From positions 1 to 37,311 of the forward strand of contig JAGQHN010000020.1 in assembly GCA_020431825.1 (NCBI GenBank): a stretch of 37,311 nt of DNA. The letters are read 5' to 3'. Of this stretch, positions 1 to 8,621 are shown in pieces. Position 1 is the stretch's first letter. Each line of letters starts with the position of its first letter. Below the pieces are notes generated by a model. That model had not been told where the DNA came from. It saw only the letters and a list, made by a program, of their open reading frames with translations, and searched no databases. Both the position numbers and the translations under genes were made by a program. The DNA comes from Trueperaceae bacterium (GTDB lineage Bacteria > Deinococcota > Deinococci > Deinococcales > Trueperaceae).

Positions 1-1
1 T

Positions 2-484
2 CAGGTAGATATCCTGGTCAATAATGCAGGGACCAATATAAATGCAAGGCGTATCTCGGAAACGACTCTAGAAGAGTGGCAACGCCTGATCAATGTCAAC
101 CTGACCAGCGCCTTCTTATTTACCAAAGCCTTGCTGCCTGAGATGATTAAACAAAATCAGGGAACGATTATAAATATTGCCTCGAGGGCTGCCAGTCACC
201 CTGCTCTGATTGCAGGTGTTGCCTATAGCAGTGCCAAACGAGGTATGGAAGCCTTAACCCAAATAACCAACGAAGAAGCCAACCCCCATAATGTCCGTGC
301 TTGTGTTATCAACCCCGGTGCAGCCAATACCCCAATCATGGACTTGCGACCAGCACCCCCTTCTGAGGAACAACGCGAACGTATGATGCAGGCTGAAGAT
401 ATTGCTAATACTGTTGTTTTTGTCGCCTCACTTCCGCAGCGGGTAACCCTGGAAGCGATTGAAATGAGACCGACACAGAGCTAA
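2..484 (+). CDS. SDR-family NAD(P)-dependent oxidoreductase, 5' end cut by window edge
   Basis: The frame is open from base 2, so only the C-terminal part (about 160 residues) of a short-chain dehydrogenase/reductase is present; the N-terminal Rossmann glycine motif lies outside the window. Visible family marks are the structural NNAG motif near the left edge, the Asn of 'INVNL', the catalytic Ser region 'INIASRAAS', and the catalytic Tyr and Lys of 'YSSAK' (YxxxK), followed by the 'VINPGAANTP' loop that packs against the cofactor. The family oxidises or reduces alcohols and ketones with NAD(P); the substrate cannot be told from this fragment. The C-terminus is short and polar. It precedes an aldo/keto reductase and two fucosidases on the same strand, which hints at a sugar-oxidation role (inference). 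Confidence 0.9.
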   Translation, partial: QVDILVNNAGTNINARRISETTLEEWQRLINVNLTSAFLFTKALLPEMIKQNQGTIINIASRAASHPALIAGVAYSSAKRGMEALTQITNEEANPHNVRACVINPGAANTPIMDLRPAPPSEEQRERMMQAEDIANTVVFVASLPQRVTLEAIEMRPTQS

Positions 485-695
485 AGCGTTGTTTGTCTAG
501 CAGGGCAATGATGCGCCTTTAAGCTGCATCGTTTAAGGTTGGTAGTTGCCGACATTAGGGCTAGTCTCTAAGGGTTAAGGTAGCTTTCCAAGAAGAGTTG
601 TGATGCCAGCAAGCGGTCGAAAAGATAATTCTATAGGCTCTGTGGCCCAATCCCGCAGACAACTGACCAAGCCAAGCAACCTGGAAAGGTAAACC

Positions 696-1694
696 ATGAA
701 CTACGCAAACTTAGGACGCTCAAACCTAAAAGTTAGCCGCATATGTCTGGGAACCATGCACTTTGGGGTATATACCTCAAAAGAAAATGCTTTTGCCATA
801 ATGGACAAGTGCCTCGAGCTAGGCATTAACTTTTTTGATACGGCAAATGTGTATGGCAGAGAGAACCGGGGCCGAACCGAAGAAATTATTGGGGAATGGT
901 TCGCGCTGGGTGAAGGTCGCCGTGAAGCGGTGGTGCTTGCCACCAAGGTTTATGGCACTATGAGTACCAGGCCACCTGTAAACGAACAAGCAGGTATCTC
1001 GAGCTATAAAATTCGCAGGCATCTTGCAGATTCTTTGAGGCGTTTGCAGACCGATCACATTGATTTATATCAGGTGCATCATGTTGACAGAACGATTAGC
1101 CTTGAAGAATTCTGGGGCACGTTTGAGCGCTTTATAAATCAGGGTGACATTCTTTATGTGGGCAGCAGTAACTTTCCGGGCTGGGGGCTGGTGAAATTTC
1201 AAATGGCAGCTTTTGAGCGCGGTCAGGTGGGGCTAATCTCAGAACAAACCATGTACAACCTGCTTTGCCGTTACCCCGAACTCGAGCTTCTCCCTGCTGC
1301 CAAAGACATGGGCATAGGGGTGATTCCCTATATGCCACTAGCCGGAGGTTTACTTGCTGGGAAGCGCACTGTAGCCAAAGGCTCGAGAACCGCTCAGGTA
1401 GAAGATGAGTACGGCTTTACAATAGGTGAAAATCAGATGTTTGAAGCATTCTCTAAACTTTGCGCCGACCTGGGAGAAAAAGAGCATATCGTGGCAACTG
1501 CCTGGACGCTGCACAACGAGGCGGTGACCTCTGCCATTGTGGGCGTTAGAACCTTGAAGCACCTTGAAAACATAGAACGGGCAGTTGAGTTAAGGCTCGA
1601 GCCCCAGGTAATCGCCAAACTGGACGAAATTTTTGATATTAATAAAGGACGGCCCTTACGAATCAAGCCTGCTCCTGAAGCTTATGCTTGGTAG
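696..1694 (+). CDS. Aldo/keto reductase
   Basis: A 332-residue protein of the usual length for a TIM-barrel, NADPH-dependent aldo/keto reductase. It starts 'NYANLGRSNLKVS', the usual N-terminal strand of the family. The catalytic tetrad can be read as Asp48 and Tyr53 ('FFDTANVYG'), Lys84 ('LATKVYG') and His128 ('LYQVHH'). The C-terminal cofactor-binding segment includes 'SAIVGVRTLKHLEN'. The ATG is preceded by a GGAAAGG ribosome-binding site. No signal peptide, so cytoplasmic. It is a clear paralogue of the reductase at 20394: both share 'ELGINFFDTA', 'WFALGEGRR' and the C-terminal 'AYAW' ending. The gene lies 51 bases before a fucosidase and may be co-transcribed with it. The true substrate (sugar, aldehyde or ketone) cannot be read from the sequence. 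Confidence 0.93.
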   Translation: MNYANLGRSNLKVSRICLGTMHFGVYTSKENAFAIMDKCLELGINFFDTANVYGRENRGRTEEIIGEWFALGEGRREAVVLATKVYGTMSTRPPVNEQAGISSYKIRRHLADSLRRLQTDHIDLYQVHHVDRTISLEEFWGTFERFINQGDILYVGSSNFPGWGLVKFQMAAFERGQVGLISEQTMYNLLCRYPELELLPAAKDMGIGVIPYMPLAGGLLAGKRTVAKGSRTAQVEDEYGFTIGENQMFEAFSKLCADLGEKEHIVATAWTLHNEAVTSAIVGVRTLKHLENIERAVELRLEPQVIAKLDEIFDINKGRPLRIKPAPEAYAW

Positions 1695-1745
1695 ATAACG
1701 TCTTTTGTGCTGAAATAATAGTTTTATTTTGGGAGGCAAGAACCT

Positions 1746-3044
1746 ATGTTAACCCCTAAACCCACAGCAGGTGATACGAGCTGGTTTACGCATGACCGCT
1801 TTGGCATGTTTATTCACTGGGGACTTTACGCCCTGCCTGCGCGCCACGAGTGGATTAAGCAGATTGAACAAATCCCGGATGAAAGCTACGACAAGTATTT
1901 TCGCTACTTTAACCCTGATCTTTATAATCCAGAACAGTGGGCAGAGGCTGCAGCAAATGCTGGTATGAAATATGTGGTGGTAACCAGCAAACACCATGAT
2001 GGTTTTTGTCTCTGGGATAGTACCTTTACGGATTACAAAGCCCCCAATACGCCCTACGGCAAAGATGTCCTTAGTCCGATGCTGGCAGCCTTCAAGGCTA
2101 AAGGAATGCGTTTAGGGCTGTATCACTCGATTATTGACTGGCATCATCCAGAGTTTCCGATTGATGATTTGCACTCTATGCGCAACCACCCTGACAGAGC
2201 CAAGCTCAATGAAACACGGGACATCACTAAGTATGCAAGCTATTTGCATGGGCAAACCAGGGAACTGCTCGAGCGCTATGATCTGGACATTATGTGGTTT
2301 GACTTTAGCTACCCTGCTGGTAAACACGGGCGCCCTGCAAGCTGGATAGGTAAAGGCAAAGATGACTGGCAGAGTGAAAAACTCTTAAAGATGATTCGGG
2401 AACTCAAGCCCAGTATTATTCTTAATGACCGTTTAGATTTGCCTGACGCCTGGGATATCAAAACACCTGAGCAGTATCAGCCGCAGTCATGGCTGATGGT
2501 TGACGGAGAACCCGTTGTCTGGGAAGCCTGTCAAACCTTTAGTGGCTCCTGGGGCTATCACCGGGACGAAACAAGCTGGAAAAGTGTTGAGCAGCTTATT
2601 CATATGCTTATTGATACGGTGAGTAAGGGCGGTAACCTGCTCTTAAATGTGGGGCCAACCGGACGAGGTGAATTTGACGCAAGGGCGCTGGATCGCCTGG
2701 CAGGTATGGGTCGCTGGATGCATCATCATAGTCGCTCGATTTATGGTTGTACCCAGAGTGAATTTACGCCGCCGGTAGATTGCCGCTTTACCCAAAATGG
2801 CAAAAAGCTTTATCTGCATTTATTCAGCTATCCGTTTAGACATGTGCACCTAGAGGGCTTTGCCGGAAAGGTGGATTATGCCCAGTTTTTACACGACGCT
2901 TCAGAAGTCAAAATGCTTGAAGTTGACCCACATGCTGAGGCGCAAAATACCAGTATGTCAGGTAAGGCAGGCACGCTAACCCTCGAGCTTCCTGTAACCA
3001 AACCAGATGTAACCGTGCCCGTCATTGAGCTTTTTCTCAACTAG
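1746..3044 (+). CDS. Alpha-L-fucosidase (glycoside hydrolase family 29)
   Basis: A 432-residue protein that should hydrolyse terminal alpha-L-fucose by the retaining mechanism of GH29. Family marks in order: 'DRFGMFIHWGLYALPA' near the N-terminus, the paired histidines of 'SKHHDGF', the likely catalytic nucleophile Asp186 in 'IMWFDFS', the 'TFSGSWGYH' substrate loop and 'GGNLLLNVGPTGRGEFD'. A short beta-rich C-terminal domain follows. There is no signal peptide, so the enzyme would act on imported substrates. The start is supported by GGGAGG a few bases upstream of the ATG. A second, more diverged GH29 gene follows 197 bases later, and an ABC importer follows that. The acid/base residue is not obvious by eye, as is usual in this family. 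Confidence 0.93.
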   Translation: MLTPKPTAGDTSWFTHDRFGMFIHWGLYALPARHEWIKQIEQIPDESYDKYFRYFNPDLYNPEQWAEAAANAGMKYVVVTSKHHDGFCLWDSTFTDYKAPNTPYGKDVLSPMLAAFKAKGMRLGLYHSIIDWHHPEFPIDDLHSMRNHPDRAKLNETRDITKYASYLHGQTRELLERYDLDIMWFDFSYPAGKHGRPASWIGKGKDDWQSEKLLKMIRELKPSIILNDRLDLPDAWDIKTPEQYQPQSWLMVDGEPVVWEACQTFSGSWGYHRDETSWKSVEQLIHMLIDTVSKGGNLLLNVGPTGRGEFDARALDRLAGMGRWMHHHSRSIYGCTQSEFTPPVDCRFTQNGKKLYLHLFSYPFRHVHLEGFAGKVDYAQFLHDASEVKMLEVDPHAEAQNTSMSGKAGTLTLELPVTKPDVTVPVIELFLN

Positions 3045-3107
3045 AGGCAAAGCTGATTTTGGAGACCGTGACGACCTTCGCGGCAGGTGGATGAATAAAC
3101 CAGGTAA

Positions 3108-3191
3108 CTTATTGAAGTTGCTGAGCTTGCTGGATTTTCAGGCTATGACCGTATAAAGTCTGCTTTTGCCTTGCTTATGAGCGGGGTGTAG
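3108..3191 (+). pseudogene. Possible remnant of an AraC-type helix-turn-helix
   Basis: Between the two fucosidases, one frame reads 'LIEVAELAGFSGYDRIKSAF' after an in-frame TAA and ends at a TAG. The pattern hydrophobic-x-x-Val-Ala-x-x-Ala-Gly-Phe followed by a spaced Phe resembles the second helix-turn-helix of AraC/XylS regulators, which often sit beside glycosidase genes. No intact upstream part of such a gene remains, so if this is real it is a degraded fragment. The match is short and could be chance. Confidence 0.25.
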
Positions 3192-3202
3192 CAATAAAAA
3201 GG

Positions 3203-3232
3203 CATTACGCCTACAAACATTATGCCTACAAA
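3203..3232 (+). repeat. 15-bp tandem duplication next to a ribosome-binding site
   Basis: Two adjacent 15-base copies, CATTACGCCTACAAA and CATTATGCCTACAAA, differ at one base and end directly at the GGAG of the second fucosidase's ribosome-binding site. It is one of several small tandem duplications in non-coding DNA of this window (see also 4842 and 12283). Confidence 0.9.
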
Positions 3233-3241
3233 GGAGCCCCA

Positions 3242-4744
3242 ATGAAACGACATGAACATCAAAAAGATCATCGTGCAGCTTTAGCCAGGATAGATGCCGT
3301 TATACAGCAGGGACCTTTTACAGCGTCCTGGGAATCATTAAAAAATTTCAAAGTGCCAGACTGGTATCTTGATGATAAGTTTGGCATTTTTATTCACTGG
3401 GGCCTTTACTGTGTACCTGCTTTTGGCAATGAGTGGTATGCCCGCAATATGTACCAGCAGGGTAGCAAGGAATTTGAACATCATCTAAAAACCTATGGTC
3501 AACATAAAGACTTTGGCTACAAAGATTTTATTCCTATGTTTACGGCAAAAGACTACGACCCAAAAGCCTGGGCAAACCTTTTTAAAGAGGCAGGTGCCAG
3601 GTTTGTTATGCCTGTAGCAGAGCACCATGACGGCTTTCCTATGTATCACAGTGATATTACCGACTGGTGCGCTGGTAAAATGGGTCCCAAACGTGACCTT
3701 GTCGGAGAGCTTGCCGATGCAGTACGTGCTGAAGGGCTAGTCTTTAGTGCTTCGTCGCACCGCGCTGAAAACTGGTGGTTTTATGATGGTGGTCTGAGTT
3801 TTGATTCAGACGTAAGTGACCCGGCCAATGCTGGTATATACGGCCCGCCTCAGCCAGCCTCTCCCAATGTGGGTCATAGTAGCGAGGAATGGCGAAGTAA
3901 AACCTGGCAACCGGTGCCTGATACGGCATTTTTAGAGGATTGGCTGGTACGCACCTGCGAAATTATCGACAAATACCGTCCTCAGGTACTGTGGTTTGAC
4001 TGGTGGATTGAGCAGGAAGTGTTTCAACCCTATTTGCAGAAACTTGCTGCTTATTATTATAACTGTGGTGCTGAGTGGGGTCTGGGTGTCGCCATTAATC
4101 ACAAACATGACTCTTTTCCAGTAGGTACGACCGTTTTTGATATAGAACGCGGTCAGCTTAACCACATCCGTGAGTACTTCTGGCAAAATGATACCTCGGT
4201 CTCAAAGAATTCCTGGGGTTATATTCGTCAACATGATTACAAGCCAGTCCAGTGGATAATTCAGGATTTGGTGGACATTGTTAGTAAAAACGGGGCACTC
4301 CTGCTCAATATAGGTCCCAAAGCTGATGGCACCCTTCCCGAGGAAGAGCAGGCCATACTCTTAGAAATGGGTAAGTGGCTAAGCATAAATGGTGAAGCTA
4401 TTTATCATACGCGGCCCTGGGACGTATACGGTGAGGGGCCAACAGACGTGCCTGAAGGCTCTTTCACTGATACCAAACGTAAAGACTTTAGCCCAGAAGA
4501 CATTCGCTTTACCAGAAAAGGAAACTATCTCTACGCTACGCTATTAGCCTGGAATAAAGGCAGTGTCACGATTAAATCCCTTGCTGAAGGCTCGAGTGTA
4601 GCTGCTTCAAGCATAAAGAAAATCAGTCTATTAGGTGACGAATCTGCCCTCGAGTTTTCGCAATCAGCCGAAGGTCTTAAGGTTAGTTTGCCTGATACCC
4701 CTCCCTGTGAGCATGCTTTTGTCCTGAGGCTCGAGTTGACCTGA
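3242..4744 (+). CDS. Alpha-L-fucosidase (glycoside hydrolase family 29), second paralogue
   Basis: A 500-residue GH29 enzyme. It carries 'DDKFGIFIHWGLYCVPA', 'NEWYARNMY', the histidine pair of 'AEHHDGFPMY', the probable nucleophile Asp253 in 'VLWFDWW', and 'NGALLLNIGPKADGT', all in the family order. A beta-rich C-terminal domain of about 100 residues closes the protein. No signal peptide is present, so it is cytoplasmic. The ATG has an AAGGAG ribosome-binding site at good spacing. It is not a recent copy of the preceding fucosidase: it has a longer N-terminus and an extra insertion after the 'SASSHRAENWW' region. The pair probably differ in linkage or aglycone preference (inference). Three CTCGAG palindromes cluster in its last 160 bases. 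Confidence 0.93.
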   Translation: MKRHEHQKDHRAALARIDAVIQQGPFTASWESLKNFKVPDWYLDDKFGIFIHWGLYCVPAFGNEWYARNMYQQGSKEFEHHLKTYGQHKDFGYKDFIPMFTAKDYDPKAWANLFKEAGARFVMPVAEHHDGFPMYHSDITDWCAGKMGPKRDLVGELADAVRAEGLVFSASSHRAENWWFYDGGLSFDSDVSDPANAGIYGPPQPASPNVGHSSEEWRSKTWQPVPDTAFLEDWLVRTCEIIDKYRPQVLWFDWWIEQEVFQPYLQKLAAYYYNCGAEWGLGVAINHKHDSFPVGTTVFDIERGQLNHIREYFWQNDTSVSKNSWGYIRQHDYKPVQWIIQDLVDIVSKNGALLLNIGPKADGTLPEEEQAILLEMGKWLSINGEAIYHTRPWDVYGEGPTDVPEGSFTDTKRKDFSPEDIRFTRKGNYLYATLLAWNKGSVTIKSLAEGSSVAASSIKKISLLGDESALEFSQSAEGLKVSLPDTPPCEHAFVLRLELT

Positions 4745-5273
4745 TTGCCATTCTTAACTAAGAGCCTGCCCTCAAAAGCTTACTGGAATATTAGAAGCTA
4801 ACATTGCAGCCCTCTACAGGGTAAATTTTCCTTTTACACGCTTAGGTCTGGAGTTTAGGTCTGGAGTTGTTTCCAAGATTGAGAGTTATTCCTATTCCCC
4901 AAACAAAAGCCAGATAACTTTTTGGTTAGCCCTCAACAAAACAAATCTTAGACAAGTTCGAAGCATAGATGATAGTATTGAACGACCAATCATTTGTGGG
5001 GGCATAGAAAATCAAATCTGGTGACATAAGTCTAGCAGATGATTAAGGTGAAGTTGTTTAGACCAGGAACTTTCAAAGTTCTTTAGAGTGTTTGGTTTTA
5101 GAAGACGAGAGGTCTGGTTTAGGGAGTTACATTGAAGCTTATAGCTCGTTAGCGGGCTATCTTGGTCAAAGAAAGGCCACAATCCCAGTAAAGGTTCAAA
5201 ACGCATTCGCGTAGAAAAGGAGGAACAGAGCACGATTCATTAAGGACCCAAGTAATCTTTAAGGAGTGTGATA
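4745..5273. other. Intergenic region of about 530 bp upstream of an ABC importer operon
   Basis: No convincing gene is seen on either strand. The region holds a 13-base tandem duplication (4842-4867). It also holds an 8-base-pair hairpin with a TTAG loop at 5141-5160 (ATAGCTCG/CGGGCTAT, one G-T pair). A weak candidate promoter is TAGACA at 4949 followed after 18 bases by TAGTAT at 4973. An AAGGAG ribosome-binding site sits at 5261-5266. A promoter and possibly a structured leader for the downstream importer are expected here, but none of the individual elements is strong. Confidence 0.5.
4842..4867. repeat. 13-bp perfect tandem duplication
   Basis: The unit TTAGGTCTGGAGT occurs twice in direct succession without a mismatch, in the gap between the second fucosidase and the importer operon. 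The core AGGTCTGG recurs once more near 5110. Its function is unknown; it resembles the other small intergenic duplications in this window. Confidence 0.9.
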
Positions 5274-6839
5274 ATGCTTAAGAGAAGTCTATTCATTTTA
5301 CTAAGTTTCATCGTTTCCCTAAGCCTGGCCCAGGACCCTAAGATGGGTGGTATTTTGACCTGGGGACTATCGACAGACCCCCCTAATTTAGACCCGCATG
5401 TTTCAAGTGGAGCATCGGCGGCAACGGTCAAAATGAGTGTTTATAACGGCCTGGTGCGCTACGATAAAGATGGGCAAATTGTGCCTGATCTGGCTACCGA
5501 CTGGCAAATTTCCGAAGATGGTTTAACCTATACTTTTAATCTACGTGACGGCGTCATGTTCCATGATGGTACCCCGTTAAGCTCTGCTGATGTAAAATTC
5601 TCGCTCGAGCGTATTATCAATCCGGACACCGGCGCTTATTTGGCCAGCGCTTTTGGGGTGATTGAAAGCATTGATACTCCAGATGATCTAACCGTGGTTC
5701 TGCATTTATCAGAGCCGCATGCAGCACTGCTCCCTTACCTGGCCCGCCAGGAAGCTGAAGTGGTTTCCAAGGCCTTTGTTGAAGGTGGTGGTGACCTGAA
5801 TCTGGAAATGATGGGTACGGGTCCCTTTATGTTTGTCTCGAGAGAGCCGGACGTTTCAATTAAGCTTGAGAAAAACCCCAATTACTACGAAACAGGTAAG
5901 CCCTATCTTGACGGCATTACCTTTATTCCCTATGCCGATGAGCAGACTCGAGTCACAGCTCTGGAAGCTGGAGATATCGATCTTATTGAGTATGTGCCCT
6001 GGAAAGACATGGAGGCTATCGAGCAGAATCCTGACCTCGAGCTTCATGCTGATGAAGGCGCAGCCTTTATGACGCTGATTTTTAATCAAGAACGTAAACC
6101 TTTTGATGACCCGCTGGTTCGCAAGGCCTTTGGCTATGCCATCCCTCGTGACGCCATTATTCGTGTTGCCTTTTTTGATAGGGGTTCACCGATTACTGGT
6201 GGGCTTATCCCTCCCAATTCACCCTATCATAATGATGAACTAGATGGCACCTACAGCTATGACCCGGAAAAAGCGCTATCAATCCTGGCTGAGGCAGGCT
6301 GGACTGACAGTGACGGTGACGGCATTCTGGATAAAGACGGTGAAACCCTGTCGGTAAGCTTGCTAAGTACCTCTACTTACGGTATGCATATGCAAACTGC
6401 TCAGGTGGTCGATCAGGCGCTACGCGAAATTGGGGTAGATATAACGCTCGAGCTTGAAGAGTGGAGTGTCGTGGTAGCCCGTCAAACCGAGTCCGATTTT
6501 GATTTTAGAGTCCACGGTCTTGGTGTTCTGGTAGAAGACCCAGATTTTTTAGCAGGTTATTTTATGCCTGATGCCTTTTACGCCAAAATAAGTCATATGT
6601 CCGATGAGATGTACGGAGAACCTTTGACTGTCGGGCGTACCAGTACCAGCGAAGAGGAACGTAAGGCGGCCTATCTGGAGTTTGAAAAGGCCTTTTTAGA
6701 TCAGGCGCCCTGGGTTCATCTGACCTGGCGGACACAAGGAGAAGCAACACAGAGCTATGTTAAAGGCTATAGCCATTTACCAGGACCGCTCTGGGGTCAC
6801 TCTGCTTATACTTTAAAAGAAACCTGGCTCGACAAATAA
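5274..6839 (+). CDS. ABC importer solute-binding protein, family 5 (peptide/oligosaccharide type)
   Basis: A 521-residue exported binding protein of the SBP_bac_5 (DppA/OppA-like) family, usual length. The chosen ATG at 5274 lies seven bases after AAGGAG; a GTG two codons earlier is too close to that site. The N-terminus is a signal peptide: Lys-Arg, a hydrophobic stretch, then 'SLSLAQ' before 'DPK'. Family marks are 'LSTDPPNLDPH', 'SEDGLTYTFNLRDGVMFHDG', 'DVKFSLERI', 'GTGPFMF' and 'NPNYYE'. It would capture ligand outside the membrane and deliver it to the two permeases that follow. Family 5 proteins bind di/oligopeptides, but some carry oligosaccharides; the fucosidases upstream make the second option plausible (inference). 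The operon has no ATPase gene. Confidence 0.92.
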   Translation: MLKRSLFILLSFIVSLSLAQDPKMGGILTWGLSTDPPNLDPHVSSGASAATVKMSVYNGLVRYDKDGQIVPDLATDWQISEDGLTYTFNLRDGVMFHDGTPLSSADVKFSLERIINPDTGAYLASAFGVIESIDTPDDLTVVLHLSEPHAALLPYLARQEAEVVSKAFVEGGGDLNLEMMGTGPFMFVSREPDVSIKLEKNPNYYETGKPYLDGITFIPYADEQTRVTALEAGDIDLIEYVPWKDMEAIEQNPDLELHADEGAAFMTLIFNQERKPFDDPLVRKAFGYAIPRDAIIRVAFFDRGSPITGGLIPPNSPYHNDELDGTYSYDPEKALSILAEAGWTDSDGDGILDKDGETLSVSLLSTSTYGMHMQTAQVVDQALREIGVDITLELEEWSVVVARQTESDFDFRVHGLGVLVEDPDFLAGYFMPDAFYAKISHMSDEMYGEPLTVGRTSTSEEERKAAYLEFEKAFLDQAPWVHLTWRTQGEATQSYVKGYSHLPGPLWGHSAYTLKETWLDK

Positions 6840-6856
6840 AAAAGGTGACCTAGTAG

Positions 6857-7804
6857 ATGTGGAGCTACATTTTACGCCGGGTACTACAGGCGCTCGTCTT
6901 TATCTTCCTGATATCGGTGCTCATTTTTAGCATGATTCATATCGTGCCCGGAGACCCGGTGCTAACGATTTTAGGAGATGAAGGAGCTTCACAGGAGAAA
7001 ATACAGGCACTAAGAACTGCCCTTAAACTGGACCGGCCCTTGCCGGTTCAGTTTTTTGACTGGATTGGCGCGGTAGTAAGAGGTGATTTGGGCGAGTCGC
7101 TGATTAGTGGCAGAAGCATTACGCCAGATATTTTGACGCGCCTACCGCGAACCTTTGAACTTATTTTCCTGGCCATTATTCTCTCACTGCTGGTTGGTAT
7201 ACCGCTGGGTATTTTGGCGGCAGTGCGCCGCAATCACGCTTTGGACTGGCTCATTTCACTGTCAGCCATGCTGGGCTTATCAACCCCGGTGTTTGTAACA
7301 GGAACCTTATTGACTTTGCTCTTTAGTTTGCGCTTGCAGTGGTTTCCCTCGACTGGCTATGTCTCATTTCAAGAAGACCCGCTGGCCCATTTGCAGAGGC
7401 TCATTTTGCCAAGCATAAGTCTGGCGACAACGACCAGCGCGATCGTTATGCGCATGATGAGAAGCTCAGTTTTAGAAGTGATTTCTCTAGATTATATTCG
7501 TACGTCCAGAGCCAAAGGGCTAAACCAGGCAGTAACCCTTTATAAACATGTTTTGCGCAATGCGGTTATTCCTGTCGTTGCCATTATTGGGGTTCAGGTG
7601 AGCACACTCATCGGCGGCACGGTGCTTATTGAGTACATTTTTAACTGGCCTGGTCTGAGTTCTATGCTCATTAAAGCAATAAGTCAACGCGACTACCCAA
7701 CGGTGCAGGGAGTGGTGCTCTTTATCTCGAGCCTGGTTATTTTTATCAACCTGCTGGTTGATCTTAGTTACGGAATGCTTGATCCAAGGGTCAGATACAC
7801 ATGA
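6857..7804 (+). CDS. ABC importer permease, DppB type
   Basis: A 315-residue inner-membrane permease with the features of the DppB/OppB family: N-terminal 'ILRRVLQALVFIFLISVLIF' membrane segment, an early periplasmic 'HIVPGDP' motif, about six membrane segments in total, and the cytoplasmic coupling (EAA) loop 'SRAKGLNQAVTLYKHVLRNA' that contacts the ATPase. It starts 17 bases after the binding-protein stop, with AAAGGTGA upstream of the ATG. Its stop overlaps the next start as ATGA, so the two permeases are translationally coupled and probably form a heterodimeric channel. Confidence 0.93.
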   Translation: MWSYILRRVLQALVFIFLISVLIFSMIHIVPGDPVLTILGDEGASQEKIQALRTALKLDRPLPVQFFDWIGAVVRGDLGESLISGRSITPDILTRLPRTFELIFLAIILSLLVGIPLGILAAVRRNHALDWLISLSAMLGLSTPVFVTGTLLTLLFSLRLQWFPSTGYVSFQEDPLAHLQRLILPSISLATTTSAIVMRMMRSSVLEVISLDYIRTSRAKGLNQAVTLYKHVLRNAVIPVVAIIGVQVSTLIGGTVLIEYIFNWPGLSSMLIKAISQRDYPTVQGVVLFISSLVIFINLLVDLSYGMLDPRVRYT

Positions 7805-8613
7805 AGCTTCTAAAAAACCCAAGAATAAGTCTTTCCCTTATCATCATCGTGGCGTCTTTAGTCACCGGGATTTTTGCCCCCCTTATTGCACCTTATGATC
7901 CTTTAAAACAGGACTTTATCAGCAATCTTGGGTCACCTTCCCAGGAGCATCTTTTAGGTACCGATGAGTTTGGACGAGACGTTTTATCGCGCCTGATTTT
8001 CGGCGCAAGGGTATCTCTGCGCGTTGCTTTTGTTTCGGTTGCCCTGGCTATGATTCTGGGCACCTTTCTGGGCCTTACCGGCGGTTATCTTGGTGGCTGG
8101 TGGGAACTCATTGCCATGCGCGGCAGTGATGTTTTGCTGAGCCTTCCGCCCATTTTGCTGGCCATGGCGGCAGTTGCCTTTTTAGGTAGCAGCCTGCTTA
8201 ACCTAACCCTGATTATTGGGGTGCTTTATACGCCGCGTTTTGCTCGAGTCGTGCATGCAGCCGTTGTTAGAGAAAAAAATCAGGATTATATCGAGTCGCA
8301 GCGAGCTTTAGGGGCTGGGATACCTCGTATTTTGCTACAGGGTATTTTGCCAAATATTCTGGCGCCGATTATGGTACAGGCTTCTTTAAGCCTGGGCTTT
8401 GCCATTTTGCTCGAGGCCGGACTTAGTTTCCTGGGTTTGGGTGCGCCGCCACCTCATCCCTCCTGGGGTAACATGATTTCTACGGCCAGAGGCTATATGC
8501 GCCAGGCCCCCTATCTGGTTATTTCTCCATCCATTACCATAGCGCTCATTGTGCTTGCCTTTAATACCTTAGGAGACGGATTAAGAGACAGTCTTGATCC
8601 GCGTTTAAAATAG
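7801..8613 (+). CDS. ABC importer permease, DppC type
   Basis: A 270-residue inner-membrane permease of the DppC/OppC family. It shows the N-terminal membrane segment, the 'LGTDEFGRDVLSRLIFGARVSL' family signature, the coupling loop 'SQRALGAGIPRILLQGILPN', and the C-terminal 'AGLSFLGLGAPPPHPSWG' segment. Its ATG overlaps the preceding stop by four bases. It would pair with the DppB-type subunit to form the channel. No ATP-binding subunit is encoded next to it, so an ATPase encoded elsewhere must energise it (inference). Confidence 0.93.
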   Translation: MKLLKNPRISLSLIIIVASLVTGIFAPLIAPYDPLKQDFISNLGSPSQEHLLGTDEFGRDVLSRLIFGARVSLRVAFVSVALAMILGTFLGLTGGYLGGWWELIAMRGSDVLLSLPPILLAMAAVAFLGSSLLNLTLIIGVLYTPRFARVVHAAVVREKNQDYIESQRALGAGIPRILLQGILPNILAPIMVQASLSLGFAILLEAGLSFLGLGAPPPHPSWGNMISTARGYMRQAPYLVISPSITIALIVLAFNTLGDGLRDSLDPRLK

Positions 8614-8621
8614 GAGTTTTT

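Noticed and set aside
5012-5233. 73-codon minus-strand frame upstream of the first importer operon
   Set aside because: No ribosome-binding site, Ser/Leu-rich composition typical of chance frames, and it lies in the expected promoter region of the opposite strand.
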